From UBA4093 sp036676455 (GTDB lineage Bacteria; Cyanobacteriota; Sericytochromatia; S15B-MN24; UBA4093), in the NCBI GenBank assembly GCA_036676455.1, contig JAKFCW010000044.1, positions 1 to 64,000 on the forward strand: 64,000 bases of DNA, given 5' to 3'. How positions within the stretch are numbered: position 1 is the stretch's first letter; every line of letters begins with the position of its first letter. The translations under genes and the position numbers were made by a program. Positions 1 through 7,508 of this stretch are shown here, in pieces. Below the pieces are notes generated by a model. That model was not told the origin of the DNA and made no database searches. It saw only the letters and a program-made list of their open reading frames with translations.

Positions 1-285
1 GCCAAGGCCGTCGCCGATGGCTCGCTCGAGGCCGCCAAGGAGGTTGTGAATACCATTTCGGAAGAGGGTAAGAAGACCGATTTCTTCGGGATGGCGACCC
101 GCATGACGATGGATTCGCTCTCGAGCCTGCGCAATCAGGTGGACCTCACGCTTGAGACCACCAAGTCGGTTTCCAACCGGCTGATGCCCCTGGCGACCAC
201 CACTAAGCCGGTGGCCACCCGGGCTCCGCAGGTGACTCGGGTCGAGATCGAGCAGGAGAAGCCCTCCAAGGCTTCGAAGAACTAG
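1..285 (+). CDS. 3' end of a small helical, phasin-like protein (start lies outside the window)
   Basis: The reading frame is already open at base 1 and runs 94 codons to a TAG, so the start is missing. The visible part is an amphipathic helix-rich segment (SLEAAKEVVNTISEEGKK, then MDSLSSLRNQVDLTLETTKS) followed by a Thr/Pro/Lys-rich disordered tail. This composition resembles phasins and other granule- or membrane-coating proteins, but no diagnostic motif is visible, so the function is not assigned. An internal GTG at 46 could be mistaken for a start; the upstream codons are equally coding-like, so truncation by the window edge is the simpler reading. A strong terminator follows at 337. Confidence 0.6.
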   Translation, partial: AKAVADGSLEAAKEVVNTISEEGKKTDFFGMATRMTMDSLSSLRNQVDLTLETTKSVSNRLMPLATTTKPVATRAPQVTRVEIEQEKPSKASKN

Positions 286-336
286 CCGACGGCCGTTTCG
301 CGGGCCCGTAAGGGCTCGCGGAGCGTCCTTGGGGTT

Positions 337-366
337 GGGCCGGTCCCTTCGGGGGCCGGCCCTTTT
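337..366 (+). terminator. Rho-independent terminator after the first gene
   Basis: An 11-bp stem GGGCCGGTCCC/GGGGCCGGCCC (one G-T pair) is closed by a TTCG tetraloop and followed by TTTT. It lies 52 bases after the first stop codon and isolates that gene from the next. Confidence 0.85.
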
Positions 367-518
367 CTCATGCCTCGCTCTCTGCTCCGCGCCCATGCCC
401 GAAAAAATGGCCAGGATCCAGTAATAACCACGTACATAGGCCAGGAATTTCGAGGGTACATGGGTAGGGAAACCCTGGTTCAACCTCAGTCCGAACCAGG
501 CCCATCGAGTGGAGCACC

Positions 519-1184
519 ATGCAATCAGCAGTACCCTCGGCCCTCTCCGCGAGCGGTCCACATCCCGCCTTTACGCTCGGCCTGAGCGAGATGATCCGTG
601 TCTACGAGACCTGTGTCCGGATCCGGGAGATCTCCAAGCTGCAGCTGTCGCTGTCGGATGACATGGCGCTCATCGCCATCAACGCCGAGATTGCAGCGGC
701 CAAGTCCACGGCCAACCAGGACGCCTTCATGATCCTGGCGAACGAAACCGGCAAGATCGCGCGGCAAATGAGCGCTCACGTCGCCGAGGCACTCGAGGGT
801 GCCGACGGGCTGGCTCGCCAGGCGCTGTTCGGGGTGGTCCGGGCCCGCCGCCTCGCCAAGTACAGCAAGGGCCTTGCCAGAATCCGCCGCTCCGACAACC
901 TCCGACGGGTCGAACGCGTGGCGCAAGACCTCGATGCTTCGCTCGGAGACCTCATGGAGGGTATCCTTCGCAGCCAGCACGAGATCGAGACCACCCGTCA
1001 GGCCCTGGGCAAGCAGCACCAGCGCGTCTCCCGCATCATCACCTACTTCCGGATCGAGGCCAGCCGCGACGCAGAGCACGGCAGTTTCTTCCGCAACATC
1101 GCGGATGACCTCAACGCCCTGATCGGCCAGGCGCAGCTAATTTCCCGGGAGTTGCAGGACTTCCTGAAGACGCGCTCCGCGTGA
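519..1184 (+). CDS. Soluble chemoreceptor-tip-like coiled-coil signalling protein
   Basis: 221 residues, all helical, with no signal peptide, membrane segment or HAMP domain. Residues 51-84 (LIAINAEIAAAKS...ANETGKIARQMS) match the pattern of the methyl-accepting chemotaxis protein hairpin tip that binds CheA/CheW (LNAAIEAA...GFAVVANEVRKLA). A second, weaker tip-like stretch sits near 173-205 (YFRIEASRDAEHG...IADDLNALI). The ATG follows GTGGAG. The next gene, an ODP-type diiron protein, starts 29 bases after the stop, so the two are very probably co-transcribed. Inference: this is a sensor-less cytoplasmic receptor that takes its input from the ODP protein. The tip is divergent, so binding to CheA/CheW is unproven. 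Confidence 0.6.
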   Translation: MQSAVPSALSASGPHPAFTLGLSEMIRVYETCVRIREISKLQLSLSDDMALIAINAEIAAAKSTANQDAFMILANETGKIARQMSAHVAEALEGADGLARQALFGVVRARRLAKYSKGLARIRRSDNLRRVERVAQDLDASLGDLMEGILRSQHEIETTRQALGKQHQRVSRIITYFRIEASRDAEHGSFFRNIADDLNALIGQAQLISRELQDFLKTRSA

Positions 1185-1213
1185 TACGGCCCTCCCCCCA
1201 GAAAGGAACCCCA

Positions 1214-1990
1214 ATGCTAGCTAAGGTGCTATTCGACGATGGCGACCACAAGTGGATCGTCCTGGCGCGCGACCCTGAGAAGCCCGATTCGGTCATCGAC
1301 ACCAACGAGTACATCATCGTCAGCCATGGGGACGCCTTGATCCTGGATCCCGGCGGCACGGAGGTCTTTCCCTCCGTCATGGCCGCCGCCTCGGATACCA
1401 TCGACCTGGGCCAGATCTCGACGTTCTTCGCGAGCCACCAGGATCCCGACGTCTTCTCGTCGCTGCCCCTTTGGCTGGGCATCTGCCCCCAGGCCAAGGC
1501 CCACATCCCCCAGATCTGGACCGGCTTCCTCGCACACTTCGGGGTCGAGTACGTGCCCTCCTTCGTGCCGATTCCCGACGAGGGCGGTCCGCTTCCCATC
1601 GGTACCAAGGGCAAGACCCTGGAGATGGTCCCAGCCCACTACTGCCACGCCTCCTCCAACTACTGCGTTTACGATCCGCACGCCAAGATTCTCTTCTCGG
1701 GCGATATCGGTGCCGCCTTGCTCCCGGCGGATGCGCAGGACCTCTTCGTCCAGGACTTCGAACGGCACACCCAGTTCATGACGGGCTTCCATCAGCGCTG
1801 GATGCCCTCCAACGAGGCCAAGAACGCCTGGGTTCGTCGTGTCCGCCAGCTCGACGTGCAGATGCTCTGCCCCCAGCACGGCGCCATCTTCCGCGGCGAG
1901 CAGGTATCGCAGTTCCTCGACTGGTTCGAGGCCCTCGAGGTCGGCATGGCGACGCGCTACAACGAGGCTGCTGCTCAGACGGAGCGATAG
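1214..1990 (+). CDS. ODP-type metallo-beta-lactamase-fold diiron protein, probable oxygen sensor
   Basis: 258 residues covering one metallo-beta-lactamase domain of the flavodiiron type, without the flavodoxin domain. Candidate metal ligands are H75-x-D77-x-D79 (SHQDPD), H145 (with H142 nearby), D164 (SGDIG) and H222 (CPQHGAI). The SHQDPD form in place of HxExDH is characteristic of oxygen-binding diiron protein (ODP) domains. In Treponema denticola such a protein senses oxygen and works with a soluble chemoreceptor that has no sensor domain. I chose ATG 1214 because AGAAAGGA lies just upstream and the homology begins there; an in-frame upstream start at 1181 would overlap the previous gene. 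A hydrolase or NO/O2-reductase role cannot be excluded. Confidence 0.75.
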   Translation: MLAKVLFDDGDHKWIVLARDPEKPDSVIDTNEYIIVSHGDALILDPGGTEVFPSVMAAASDTIDLGQISTFFASHQDPDVFSSLPLWLGICPQAKAHIPQIWTGFLAHFGVEYVPSFVPIPDEGGPLPIGTKGKTLEMVPAHYCHASSNYCVYDPHAKILFSGDIGAALLPADAQDLFVQDFERHTQFMTGFHQRWMPSNEAKNAWVRRVRQLDVQMLCPQHGAIFRGEQVSQFLDWFEALEVGMATRYNEAAAQTER

Positions 1991-2000
1991 CCCACCCCTA

Positions 2001-2056
2001 CCGTCATTCCCGCGAAAGCGGGAATCCACTGGTCCCCGTTTTCACGGGGATGACGG
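2001..2056. repeat. REP/MITE-like palindromic intergenic element
   Basis: The element has terminal inverted repeats (CCGTCATTCCCG at the left, CGGGGATGACGG at the right). Inside are two hairpins, TCCCGC-GAAA-GCGGGA and CCCCGTTTTCACGGGG. This layout is that of the widespread CGTCATTCCCGCGAAAGCGG family of short palindromic repeats in bacteria. It sits between two convergent genes and could also act as a bidirectional terminator. Confidence 0.65.
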
Positions 2057-2088
2057 GGGATGAGAGCGGGAGTGACGTTCAAGGGGCG

Positions 2089-2919
2089 CTATTCCGGGCC
2101 CAGTGCGCGCCGGTGCTGAAGGCAGGGAAGCTGCTCGCGGACGGTCCGCAGGCGTTGGGGGTCGATCTTGGCGATCGCCAAGCCCGGCATGTCCCCGGTA
2201 TCCGCCAGCACGTGGCCCCAGGGATCGATCGCCAGCGCATGCCCGTAAGACATGCGCGTCGCGTGGTGCCGTCCCCCCTGGGCCGGAGCCAGCAGGTAGC
2301 AGGTGTTCTCGATGGCCCGCGCCCGCAGCAGGACGTGCCAGTGATCCTGGCCGGTCTTGGTGAGGAAGGCCGCGGGCACCGTGAGGATGTCGGCTCCCAT
2401 TTCCACCAGGGAGCGGTAATGCTCGGGGAAGCGCAGGTCGTAGCAAATCGACAGCCCCAGCTTGCCGAGCTCTCCGAGTTCGGCTATCACGGGCGAATCG
2501 CCCGGCTCGACGGTTTCGGACTCGACGTAGGTGTTGCCGTCCCCGAAGTAGACGTCGAACATGTGCCGCTTCTGGTAGCGGGCAATCTCCTTCCCGTCGC
2601 GCCCGAAGACCACGAGCACGTTGCGCACGCGCCGGGAGCCTTCGACCGGCGGAGCGATGACGCCCGCGTAGAGCACGACCTCATGCCGGGCGGCCTGCTC
2701 GCTTAGCCAGCTAAGGGCCCGCGGGTAGGTCGTCATGGCCTGTTCGGCGGTCTGGCGCGCGGACTCGGTGATCAGCGGGACATTCTCCGGCAGGCCGACG
2801 AGCTCGGCTCCGCGGCTGACGGCCTCGGCGATCAGGGCCTCGGCTTGCGCGAGGTTGGCCTCGAAGTCCGGCGTGCTCGTCATCTGGACGGCCGCCGCCA
2901 GGTAAGGGCGCGCGATCAT
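2089..2919 (-). CDS. Carbon-nitrogen hydrolase (nitrilase superfamily, Nit1/Nit2-like amidase)
   Basis: 276 residues with the complete nitrilase triad: E45 (GLPENVP), K117 (YQKRHMFDV) and C159 (SICYDLRFPEHY). The KRHMFDV and CYDLRFPE contexts fit the Nit1/Nit2/YbeM group. Members of that group hydrolyse deaminated glutathione or omega-amidic acids, and so act as metabolite-repair amidases; the exact substrate cannot be read from sequence. The ATG overlaps the tmk stop (ATGA), so translation is probably coupled. It is the last gene of the six-gene minus-strand operon, and a palindromic element follows it. Confidence 0.85.
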   Translation of the reverse strand: MIARPYLAAAVQMTSTPDFEANLAQAEALIAEAVSRGAELVGLPENVPLITESARQTAEQAMTTYPRALSWLSEQAARHEVVLYAGVIAPPVEGSRRVRNVLVVFGRDGKEIARYQKRHMFDVYFGDGNTYVESETVEPGDSPVIAELGELGKLGLSICYDLRFPEHYRSLVEMGADILTVPAAFLTKTGQDHWHVLLRARAIENTCYLLAPAQGGRHHATRMSYGHALAIDPWGHVLADTGDMPGLAIAKIDPQRLRTVREQLPCLQHRRALGPE

Positions 2920-3551
2920 CGCGCGGCGGCCTTGAGGCGGTCCAGGAGGGGCGCCATGGCGTCCCAGATCTGTGCGCTCACGGCGTCCACGCTCTGCGTG
3001 GCGTCGATCCGGACCAGCCCCGGAGACTGGATGCCCTCGTAGATGGCCTCGACCTGCTTGAGGAAGTCCAGCTTCTCGTAGCCGACGTTGGTGCCGCCCT
3101 CGCGTCCTTCGGAGATGCGCCGGGTGCTGTCCTCCGGGGCGATCATGAAGAGCAGGGTGAGGTCGGGCGTGGGGAAGCGCTCCTCGTTCACGCGCTGGAT
3201 CTTCGCCGCGTCCAGGCCCAGAGCGCCCTGGTAGGCGATGTTGGAGAAGTAGTAGCGGTCCATCAGGACGATCCCGCCACGGGACAGGACCGGGACGAGG
3301 GTGTCGTTGACGTCGAGCTCGCGGTCCTTGAGGAAGAGGTCCAGCTCTTCTTCGGGGGTGATGCCGATGCGGCCCTCGCGGGCGATCTGCCGGATGCGCC
3401 GACCGTACTCGGAGTCGGTCGGTTCCTTGGTCAGGATGGCCTCGAAGCCCAGGTCCTGGAGGCGGCTCAGTAAGAGAGTCGCCTGGGTGGTCTTTCCAGC
3501 ACCGTCCACACCTTCGAAGGCCAGGAGGAGGCCTGGATACGAATGTTGCAT
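2916..3551 (-). CDS. tmk: Thymidylate kinase
   Basis: 211 residues, the usual length. The P-loop GVDGAGKTT is at residues 14-22, the DRYYFSN segment that contacts dTMP is near residue 97, and the arginine-rich lid region follows (STRRISEGREGG). It phosphorylates dTMP to dTDP for DNA synthesis in the cytoplasm. The gene lies 12 bases after the R3H ATPase and overlaps the nitrilase start by four bases. In many genomes tmk sits next to holB; here holB is elsewhere (24266), beside ricT. Confidence 0.97.
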   Translation of the reverse strand: MQHSYPGLLLAFEGVDGAGKTTQATLLLSRLQDLGFEAILTKEPTDSEYGRRIRQIAREGRIGITPEEELDLFLKDRELDVNDTLVPVLSRGGIVLMDRYYFSNIAYQGALGLDAAKIQRVNEERFPTPDLTLLFMIAPEDSTRRISEGREGGTNVGYEKLDFLKQVEAIYEGIQSPGLVRIDATQSVDAVSAQIWDAMAPLLDRLKAAAR

Positions 3552-3563
3552 GAAGTTCCTCGT

Positions 3564-5087
3564 CTAGTCGAACAGGTCCACGGGGTAGACGCAGACCCGG
3601 CGGTTCGGCTCCTCGCCGACCGATTGGCTCTTGAGTTGGTAGCGCTCCACCAGCTCGTGCTGGAGACGCCGGATGGGGGCCGAGCGCGGCTTCAGTTCGA
3701 TGTTTCCCCCGCCCTCCAGGGCCTTGTCGATGGCCAGCCGGGCCTCCTTGAGGGCGTCGTCCTCGTCGGAGACGTACTGCACGTCCAGGTGCATGACCTC
3801 GCGCAGGCTCTTCTGGATCTGGGGAATGGTGTTGGCCTTGACGATGTAGACCGGAGTCTGGCGGTCCTCCGCATCCTGTAGGAGTCGGCCCGCGCTCTTC
3901 ACGTAGGCCTTCAGGATCAGCATGGCGTCGGCATCCGAGAGGTTCTTGGTGATCTCGGCGGGCATCCTCAGGCTGCGGATCACCCGCTCGAGCTGCGAGC
4001 GGCTGACCGCGTAGGGGAAGATCCGGATCTTGGCGCCGGCCGCCTTCACGATGTTGGAGACGTGGTGCGAGGCGTCCGAGAGGGGCTCCTTGAGCACCTC
4101 GATCCGGCCGTCCTCGGTGAGCTGGCGCGTCTCGGGGTTGGGCATGTAGCCGCGCAGCATCTGGTCGACCGTCTCGGCCACGTCCGAGTGGACGGCCAGG
4201 CGATCGCGGTCCTGGATCTCGACCGCGATGTCGAAGGTCGGAGGCGCTTTGCGCTCCAGGATGCTCTTCTGGGTGCCGCGCCGGCGCGCCTCCTCGTCCG
4301 AGAGGGTCACCGACTGGATGCCGCCCACGAGGTCCGACAGCGTGGGGTTCATCAGGAGGTTCTCGAGCGAGTTGCCGTGCGCGGTTCCGATCAACTGTAC
4401 CCCGCGCTCGGCGATGGTGCGGGCCGCCAGGGCCTCCTGCTCGGTGCCGATCTCGTCGATGACGATCACCTCGGGCATGTGGTTCTCGACGGCCTCGATC
4501 ATCACGGCGTGCTGCAGGGCCGGGGTCGGCACCTGCATGCGGCGGGCCCGGCCGATGGCCGGATGCGGGATGTCGCCGTCGCCGGCGATCTCGTTGGAGG
4601 TGTCGATCACGACCACCCGCTTGCCCAGGTCGGTGGAGAGCACCCGGGCGATCTCGCGGAGCTTGGTGGTCTTGCCGATGCCCGGCCTGCCCAGCATGAG
4701 GAGGCTGCGGCCGGATTCGACGAGGTCGCGGATCATGTCGATGGTGCCGCCGATGGCGCGCCCCACCCGGCACGTGAGCCCGATGATCTCGCCCTGGCGG
4801 TTGCGGATGCAGGAGATGCGGTGCAGGGTGGCCTCGATGCCCGCGCGGTTGTCCCCCGAGAACGTGCCGACCCGGCCCACGGCATGCGCCAGGTCCTCGC
4901 GGGTGACGGGCGTCTTGCCGATGTCCTCGGAGCCCTCCGCGAAACGCGCCTCGGGGACCCGTCCCAGGTCCATCACGACTTCGACCAGGTCCTCGAGGTG
5001 AGGCTTGCTGCGCAAAGTGTCCGCCACCTCCGCCGGGAGGATCGCCAGTAGCTGGGTGAGGTTGTCCGTGGTGTTCTGAGCAGACAT
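3564..5087 (-). CDS. Ycf45-type AAA ATPase with C-terminal R3H domain
   Basis: 507 residues. The P-loop GRPGIGKT is at 133-140, followed by Walker B VIVIDEIGTE and the segment GTAHGNSLENLL that is typical of the Ycf45/SpoIIIAA-like ATPase family. The C-terminus carries an R3H single-strand nucleic-acid-binding signature (RRLQHELVERY, then RRVCVYP). Such proteins occur in cyanobacteria and plastids, and their cellular role is poorly defined. The start at 5087 is set by GAGGAGG directly upstream; a longer frame to 5144 would run into ldpA. Only one base separates it from the ldpA stop, and its ribosome site lies inside ldpA. Confidence 0.9.
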   Translation of the reverse strand: MSAQNTTDNLTQLLAILPAEVADTLRSKPHLEDLVEVVMDLGRVPEARFAEGSEDIGKTPVTREDLAHAVGRVGTFSGDNRAGIEATLHRISCIRNRQGEIIGLTCRVGRAIGGTIDMIRDLVESGRSLLMLGRPGIGKTTKLREIARVLSTDLGKRVVVIDTSNEIAGDGDIPHPAIGRARRMQVPTPALQHAVMIEAVENHMPEVIVIDEIGTEQEALAARTIAERGVQLIGTAHGNSLENLLMNPTLSDLVGGIQSVTLSDEEARRRGTQKSILERKAPPTFDIAVEIQDRDRLAVHSDVAETVDQMLRGYMPNPETRQLTEDGRIEVLKEPLSDASHHVSNIVKAAGAKIRIFPYAVSRSQLERVIRSLRMPAEITKNLSDADAMLILKAYVKSAGRLLQDAEDRQTPVYIVKANTIPQIQKSLREVMHLDVQYVSDEDDALKEARLAIDKALEGGGNIELKPRSAPIRRLQHELVERYQLKSQSVGEEPNRRVCVYPVDLFD

Positions 5088-5088
5088 G

Positions 5089-6102
5089 CTAGACCTCCTC
5101 TGATTCCACCTCGGGATCCACCGTTGAAACCAAGCGGCGGGCACGTTCGACGTCCGCGATGACTGCTTCGTCGCTCGGCGGCGTCTCGATTTTGGCCCTC
5201 ATTATACTACGCGCGAAGCTCCCCATCCCGACTCCCGCCAGGGGAATCCGCGATTCGCGCGCCAGCGGCCCCGTCCAGTCATTGGCGCCTCCCGCAGCCT
5301 GGATGGCTGCCGGCACACGGGCCTCGAGCAGGGCCTGGGCGAAGTGCAGCGCAGGCTCGGTGGAGGCCTTGCCCTTGGCCCCGCTGATGGGACGGCCGTC
5401 CGCCTGCACGATGATCCGCACGCCCTCGAACCAGTCCGCCACCTCGCGGGCCAGGTCGACGGCCTCGGCGACGCTCAGCTGCTCGTTGTTGAGGCTGAGC
5501 GCGAAGAGGCCGCCGCGCCGTTGCCATTCCTGGCAAGGCTCCTTCCAGGCGAGCAACTCGGCGCGATCACCCCCACCCGTGTGCAGCTCCAGGGCCCGCG
5601 CGCCTTCTTGCCAGAGTGCGTCGAGGGACGGAGCGAAGGGGCGGTGTTCCATGGCGATCGCCGAATGCGGGCACGCCGGCACGCAGAGCGTGCAGCCCAC
5701 GCAGCGATCCTCGAGGATGGTGAGATCCAGCGCGATCGCCTCGTGCGGACAGGCCTCCAGGCAGTACGGGCAGGCCCAGGTGCAAGCCTCCGCGTCCTTG
5801 ACGGCGATCCCGCAATGCGGATCGTCGGAGGCCGTCACCGAGGTCATGACCACCGGGAACGGATCCGCTGGCAGCCTCCATGGTCCCGGCTGCCGTTCGG
5901 CGCGCCGTCGCGCTGCGGCGATGCCGTCGCGGGCCGCGCGGATGGCCTCGGGGGTGGCCGCCACGTCAATCAGACGCGCGCCGGCCAGGGCGTAGACCTC
6001 GCTGAGGTAGGCGAGATGCGGGTAGTCGGTGAAGTTGGCTCCGCAGATCAGCTTGAAGTATGGCTGGGGGGAAGCCAGAAGGGGGTGAAGGGTCACGCTC
6101 AC
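5089..6102 (-). CDS. ldpA: LdpA-like 4Fe-4S protein (circadian period/redox input family)
   Basis: 337 residues. Two ferredoxin-like clusters are visible: C107, C111, C114, C118 and C134, C137, C140, C144 (CVGCTLCVPACP). The flanking regions match LdpA, which in Synechococcus adjusts circadian period according to redox state. No kai gene is visible here, so a redox-sensor or electron-transfer role is safer than a clock role. The GTG start overlaps the decarboxylase stop as GTGA. The cyanobacterial affinity of this protein is one of the main clues to the lineage. Confidence 0.8.
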   Translation of the reverse strand: MSVTLHPLLASPQPYFKLICGANFTDYPHLAYLSEVYALAGARLIDVAATPEAIRAARDGIAAARRRAERQPGPWRLPADPFPVVMTSVTASDDPHCGIAVKDAEACTWACPYCLEACPHEAIALDLTILEDRCVGCTLCVPACPHSAIAMEHRPFAPSLDALWQEGARALELHTGGGDRAELLAWKEPCQEWQRRGGLFALSLNNEQLSVAEAVDLAREVADWFEGVRIIVQADGRPISGAKGKASTEPALHFAQALLEARVPAAIQAAGGANDWTGPLARESRIPLAGVGMGSFARSIMRAKIETPPSDEAVIADVERARRLVSTVDPEVESEEV

Positions 6103-7508
6103 ACCACGATCCGAATCGTCGAAAGGTCAGGATCCGCTGGGCCTGCTATCTGGGCGCCCAGCGCCCGCAAGCCATCCACGTATTCTACCACTTCCAGGGT
6201 GATTCGCTCGCCGGGAACCAGTGCCGGCGTGCCTGGAGGGTAGGGGCAGACGAGCTCGGCCGCGATCTGGCCCACGGAGTCCTCCCATGGCACGGGGCGG
6301 CTCTCGGCGAAGTAGGCCTCGCGAGGCAGCAGGACGCGCGGAGGAAGCGGAGGCATTGGCGGGTCGCTCGGGGGCTCGAGGGGGGGCGTGGCCTCCGAAG
6401 CCAGGGCCTCGAAGGCGGCGACGAGCGCCTCGAGGTCCTGCTCACGGGTTCCCGGTCCCATGAAGGCCACGACGTGCCGATGGGTGGCATGCTCGATGAT
6501 CACCCCTCGCTCGGCCAGGAGGTCGGCGGCTTCGTACCCGTCCAGGCTGAGGCCTGCGACGTCGATGCCGATCTTGAGGGGATCTCCGGGGGGGAGCAAG
6601 CGCAGACCAGGCATGTCGGCGAGGCGTGCGCGGGCTTGCGCAGCCCAACCAAGAGGCTTTTCCCAGCGCGCGGCGGGGGCCATGGCTTCGTGGCGGCGGG
6701 CGGCGTCGAGGCTGGCGAGCACGAGGTAGGAGGGGCTGGTGGTCTGGAGGAGGCTGAGGGCGCTTTGCACCCGGGACGAGCGCAGGCGCGTACCCTTGAG
6801 GTGAAGCATGGCACCCGGCGTGAGGGCTCCGAGCATCTTGTGGGTGGATTGCACCACGGCATCTGCCCCCTGGGACAGGGCCGACGGTGGAAGCGCGGCA
6901 TGCAGGCCGAGATGGGCGCCATGGGCCTCGTCGACCAGCAGGACGGCGCCGGCTTCGTGGACGCATGCGGCGTAGCTTGCGAGGTCGAAGACGTCGCCGG
7001 CGTAGCTGGGTCGGGTCAGCAGGACGGCCTTGGGGCGGTGAGTGGCGATCGCCTCTGAGAGCGCGGCGAGGTCGGGCGGGCCCCAGGTTCCGTGCCCCTT
7101 GGGGGCGAGGGAGACGTAAGCGGGCGCGGCGCCCGCCATGATCAGGCCGCCGAGGGCGCTCATATGGGCGTCGCGCGGCAGGATGACCGTGTCGCCCGGG
7201 TTGCAGGCCGCCAGGATCATGGCCTGCACGCCGACCGTCGAGCCGCCGACCAGGAAGAAGGTCCGATCGGCTTTCCAGAGCTGGGCGGCGAGGGCCTGGG
7301 CTTCTGCGATGGCGCCGGTCGGCGAGTGCAGGGAGTCGAGCCCGTCCAGCTCGGTCAGGTCGAGCTTGGCTGCGGTGGCGAGCCACGGAGCCAGCACGGG
7401 GTCGAGCCCGAGGCCTCCCTTGTGGCCGGGTACGTGAAGCGGGATGGCTGGGTGGTCGAGGTGGCGCAGCAGGGCCTCGACCAGGGGGGCCGAGTGCGGG
7501 GGAATCAG
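6099..7508 (-). CDS. PLP-dependent Orn/Lys/Arg decarboxylase family protein (apparent CTG start)
   Basis: About 469 residues of the short fold-I decarboxylase type found in Gram-positives and cyanobacteria. Motifs are HVPGHKGG near the N-terminus, the PLP-contacting DEAHGAH at 193-199, and the Schiff-base lysine K224 in STHKMLG. It would make a polyamine (cadaverine, putrescine or agmatine) from a basic amino acid; the substrate is not determined. No ATG, GTG or TTG lies at the position where homology begins. A CTG at 7508 overlaps the fapA stop as CTGA and has GGGAGAG upstream, so I take it as a translationally coupled rare start. The last gene of the speA pathway type is separate, at 39085. 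Confidence 0.82.
   Translation of the reverse strand: MIPPHSAPLVEALLRHLDHPAIPLHVPGHKGGLGLDPVLAPWLATAAKLDLTELDGLDSLHSPTGAIAEAQALAAQLWKADRTFFLVGGSTVGVQAMILAACNPGDTVILPRDAHMSALGGLIMAGAAPAYVSLAPKGHGTWGPPDLAALSEAIATHRPKAVLLTRPSYAGDVFDLASYAACVHEAGAVLLVDEAHGAHLGLHAALPPSALSQGADAVVQSTHKMLGALTPGAMLHLKGTRLRSSRVQSALSLLQTTSPSYLVLASLDAARRHEAMAPAARWEKPLGWAAQARARLADMPGLRLLPPGDPLKIGIDVAGLSLDGYEAADLLAERGVIIEHATHRHVVAFMGPGTREQDLEALVAAFEALASEATPPLEPPSDPPMPPLPPRVLLPREAYFAESRPVPWEDSVGQIAAELVCPYPPGTPALVPGERITLEVVEYVDGLRALGAQIAGPADPDLSTIRIVV

Noticed and set aside
525..1079. Long open frame antisense to the chemoreceptor-tip-like gene
   Set aside because: It mirrors a GC-rich gene; the plus frame has a ribosome site, recognisable motif and a partner gene.
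2001..2056. Palindromes considered as a CRISPR or integron attC site
   Set aside because: There is one element only, with no spacers and no attC-type core; it fits a REP/MITE-like repeat.
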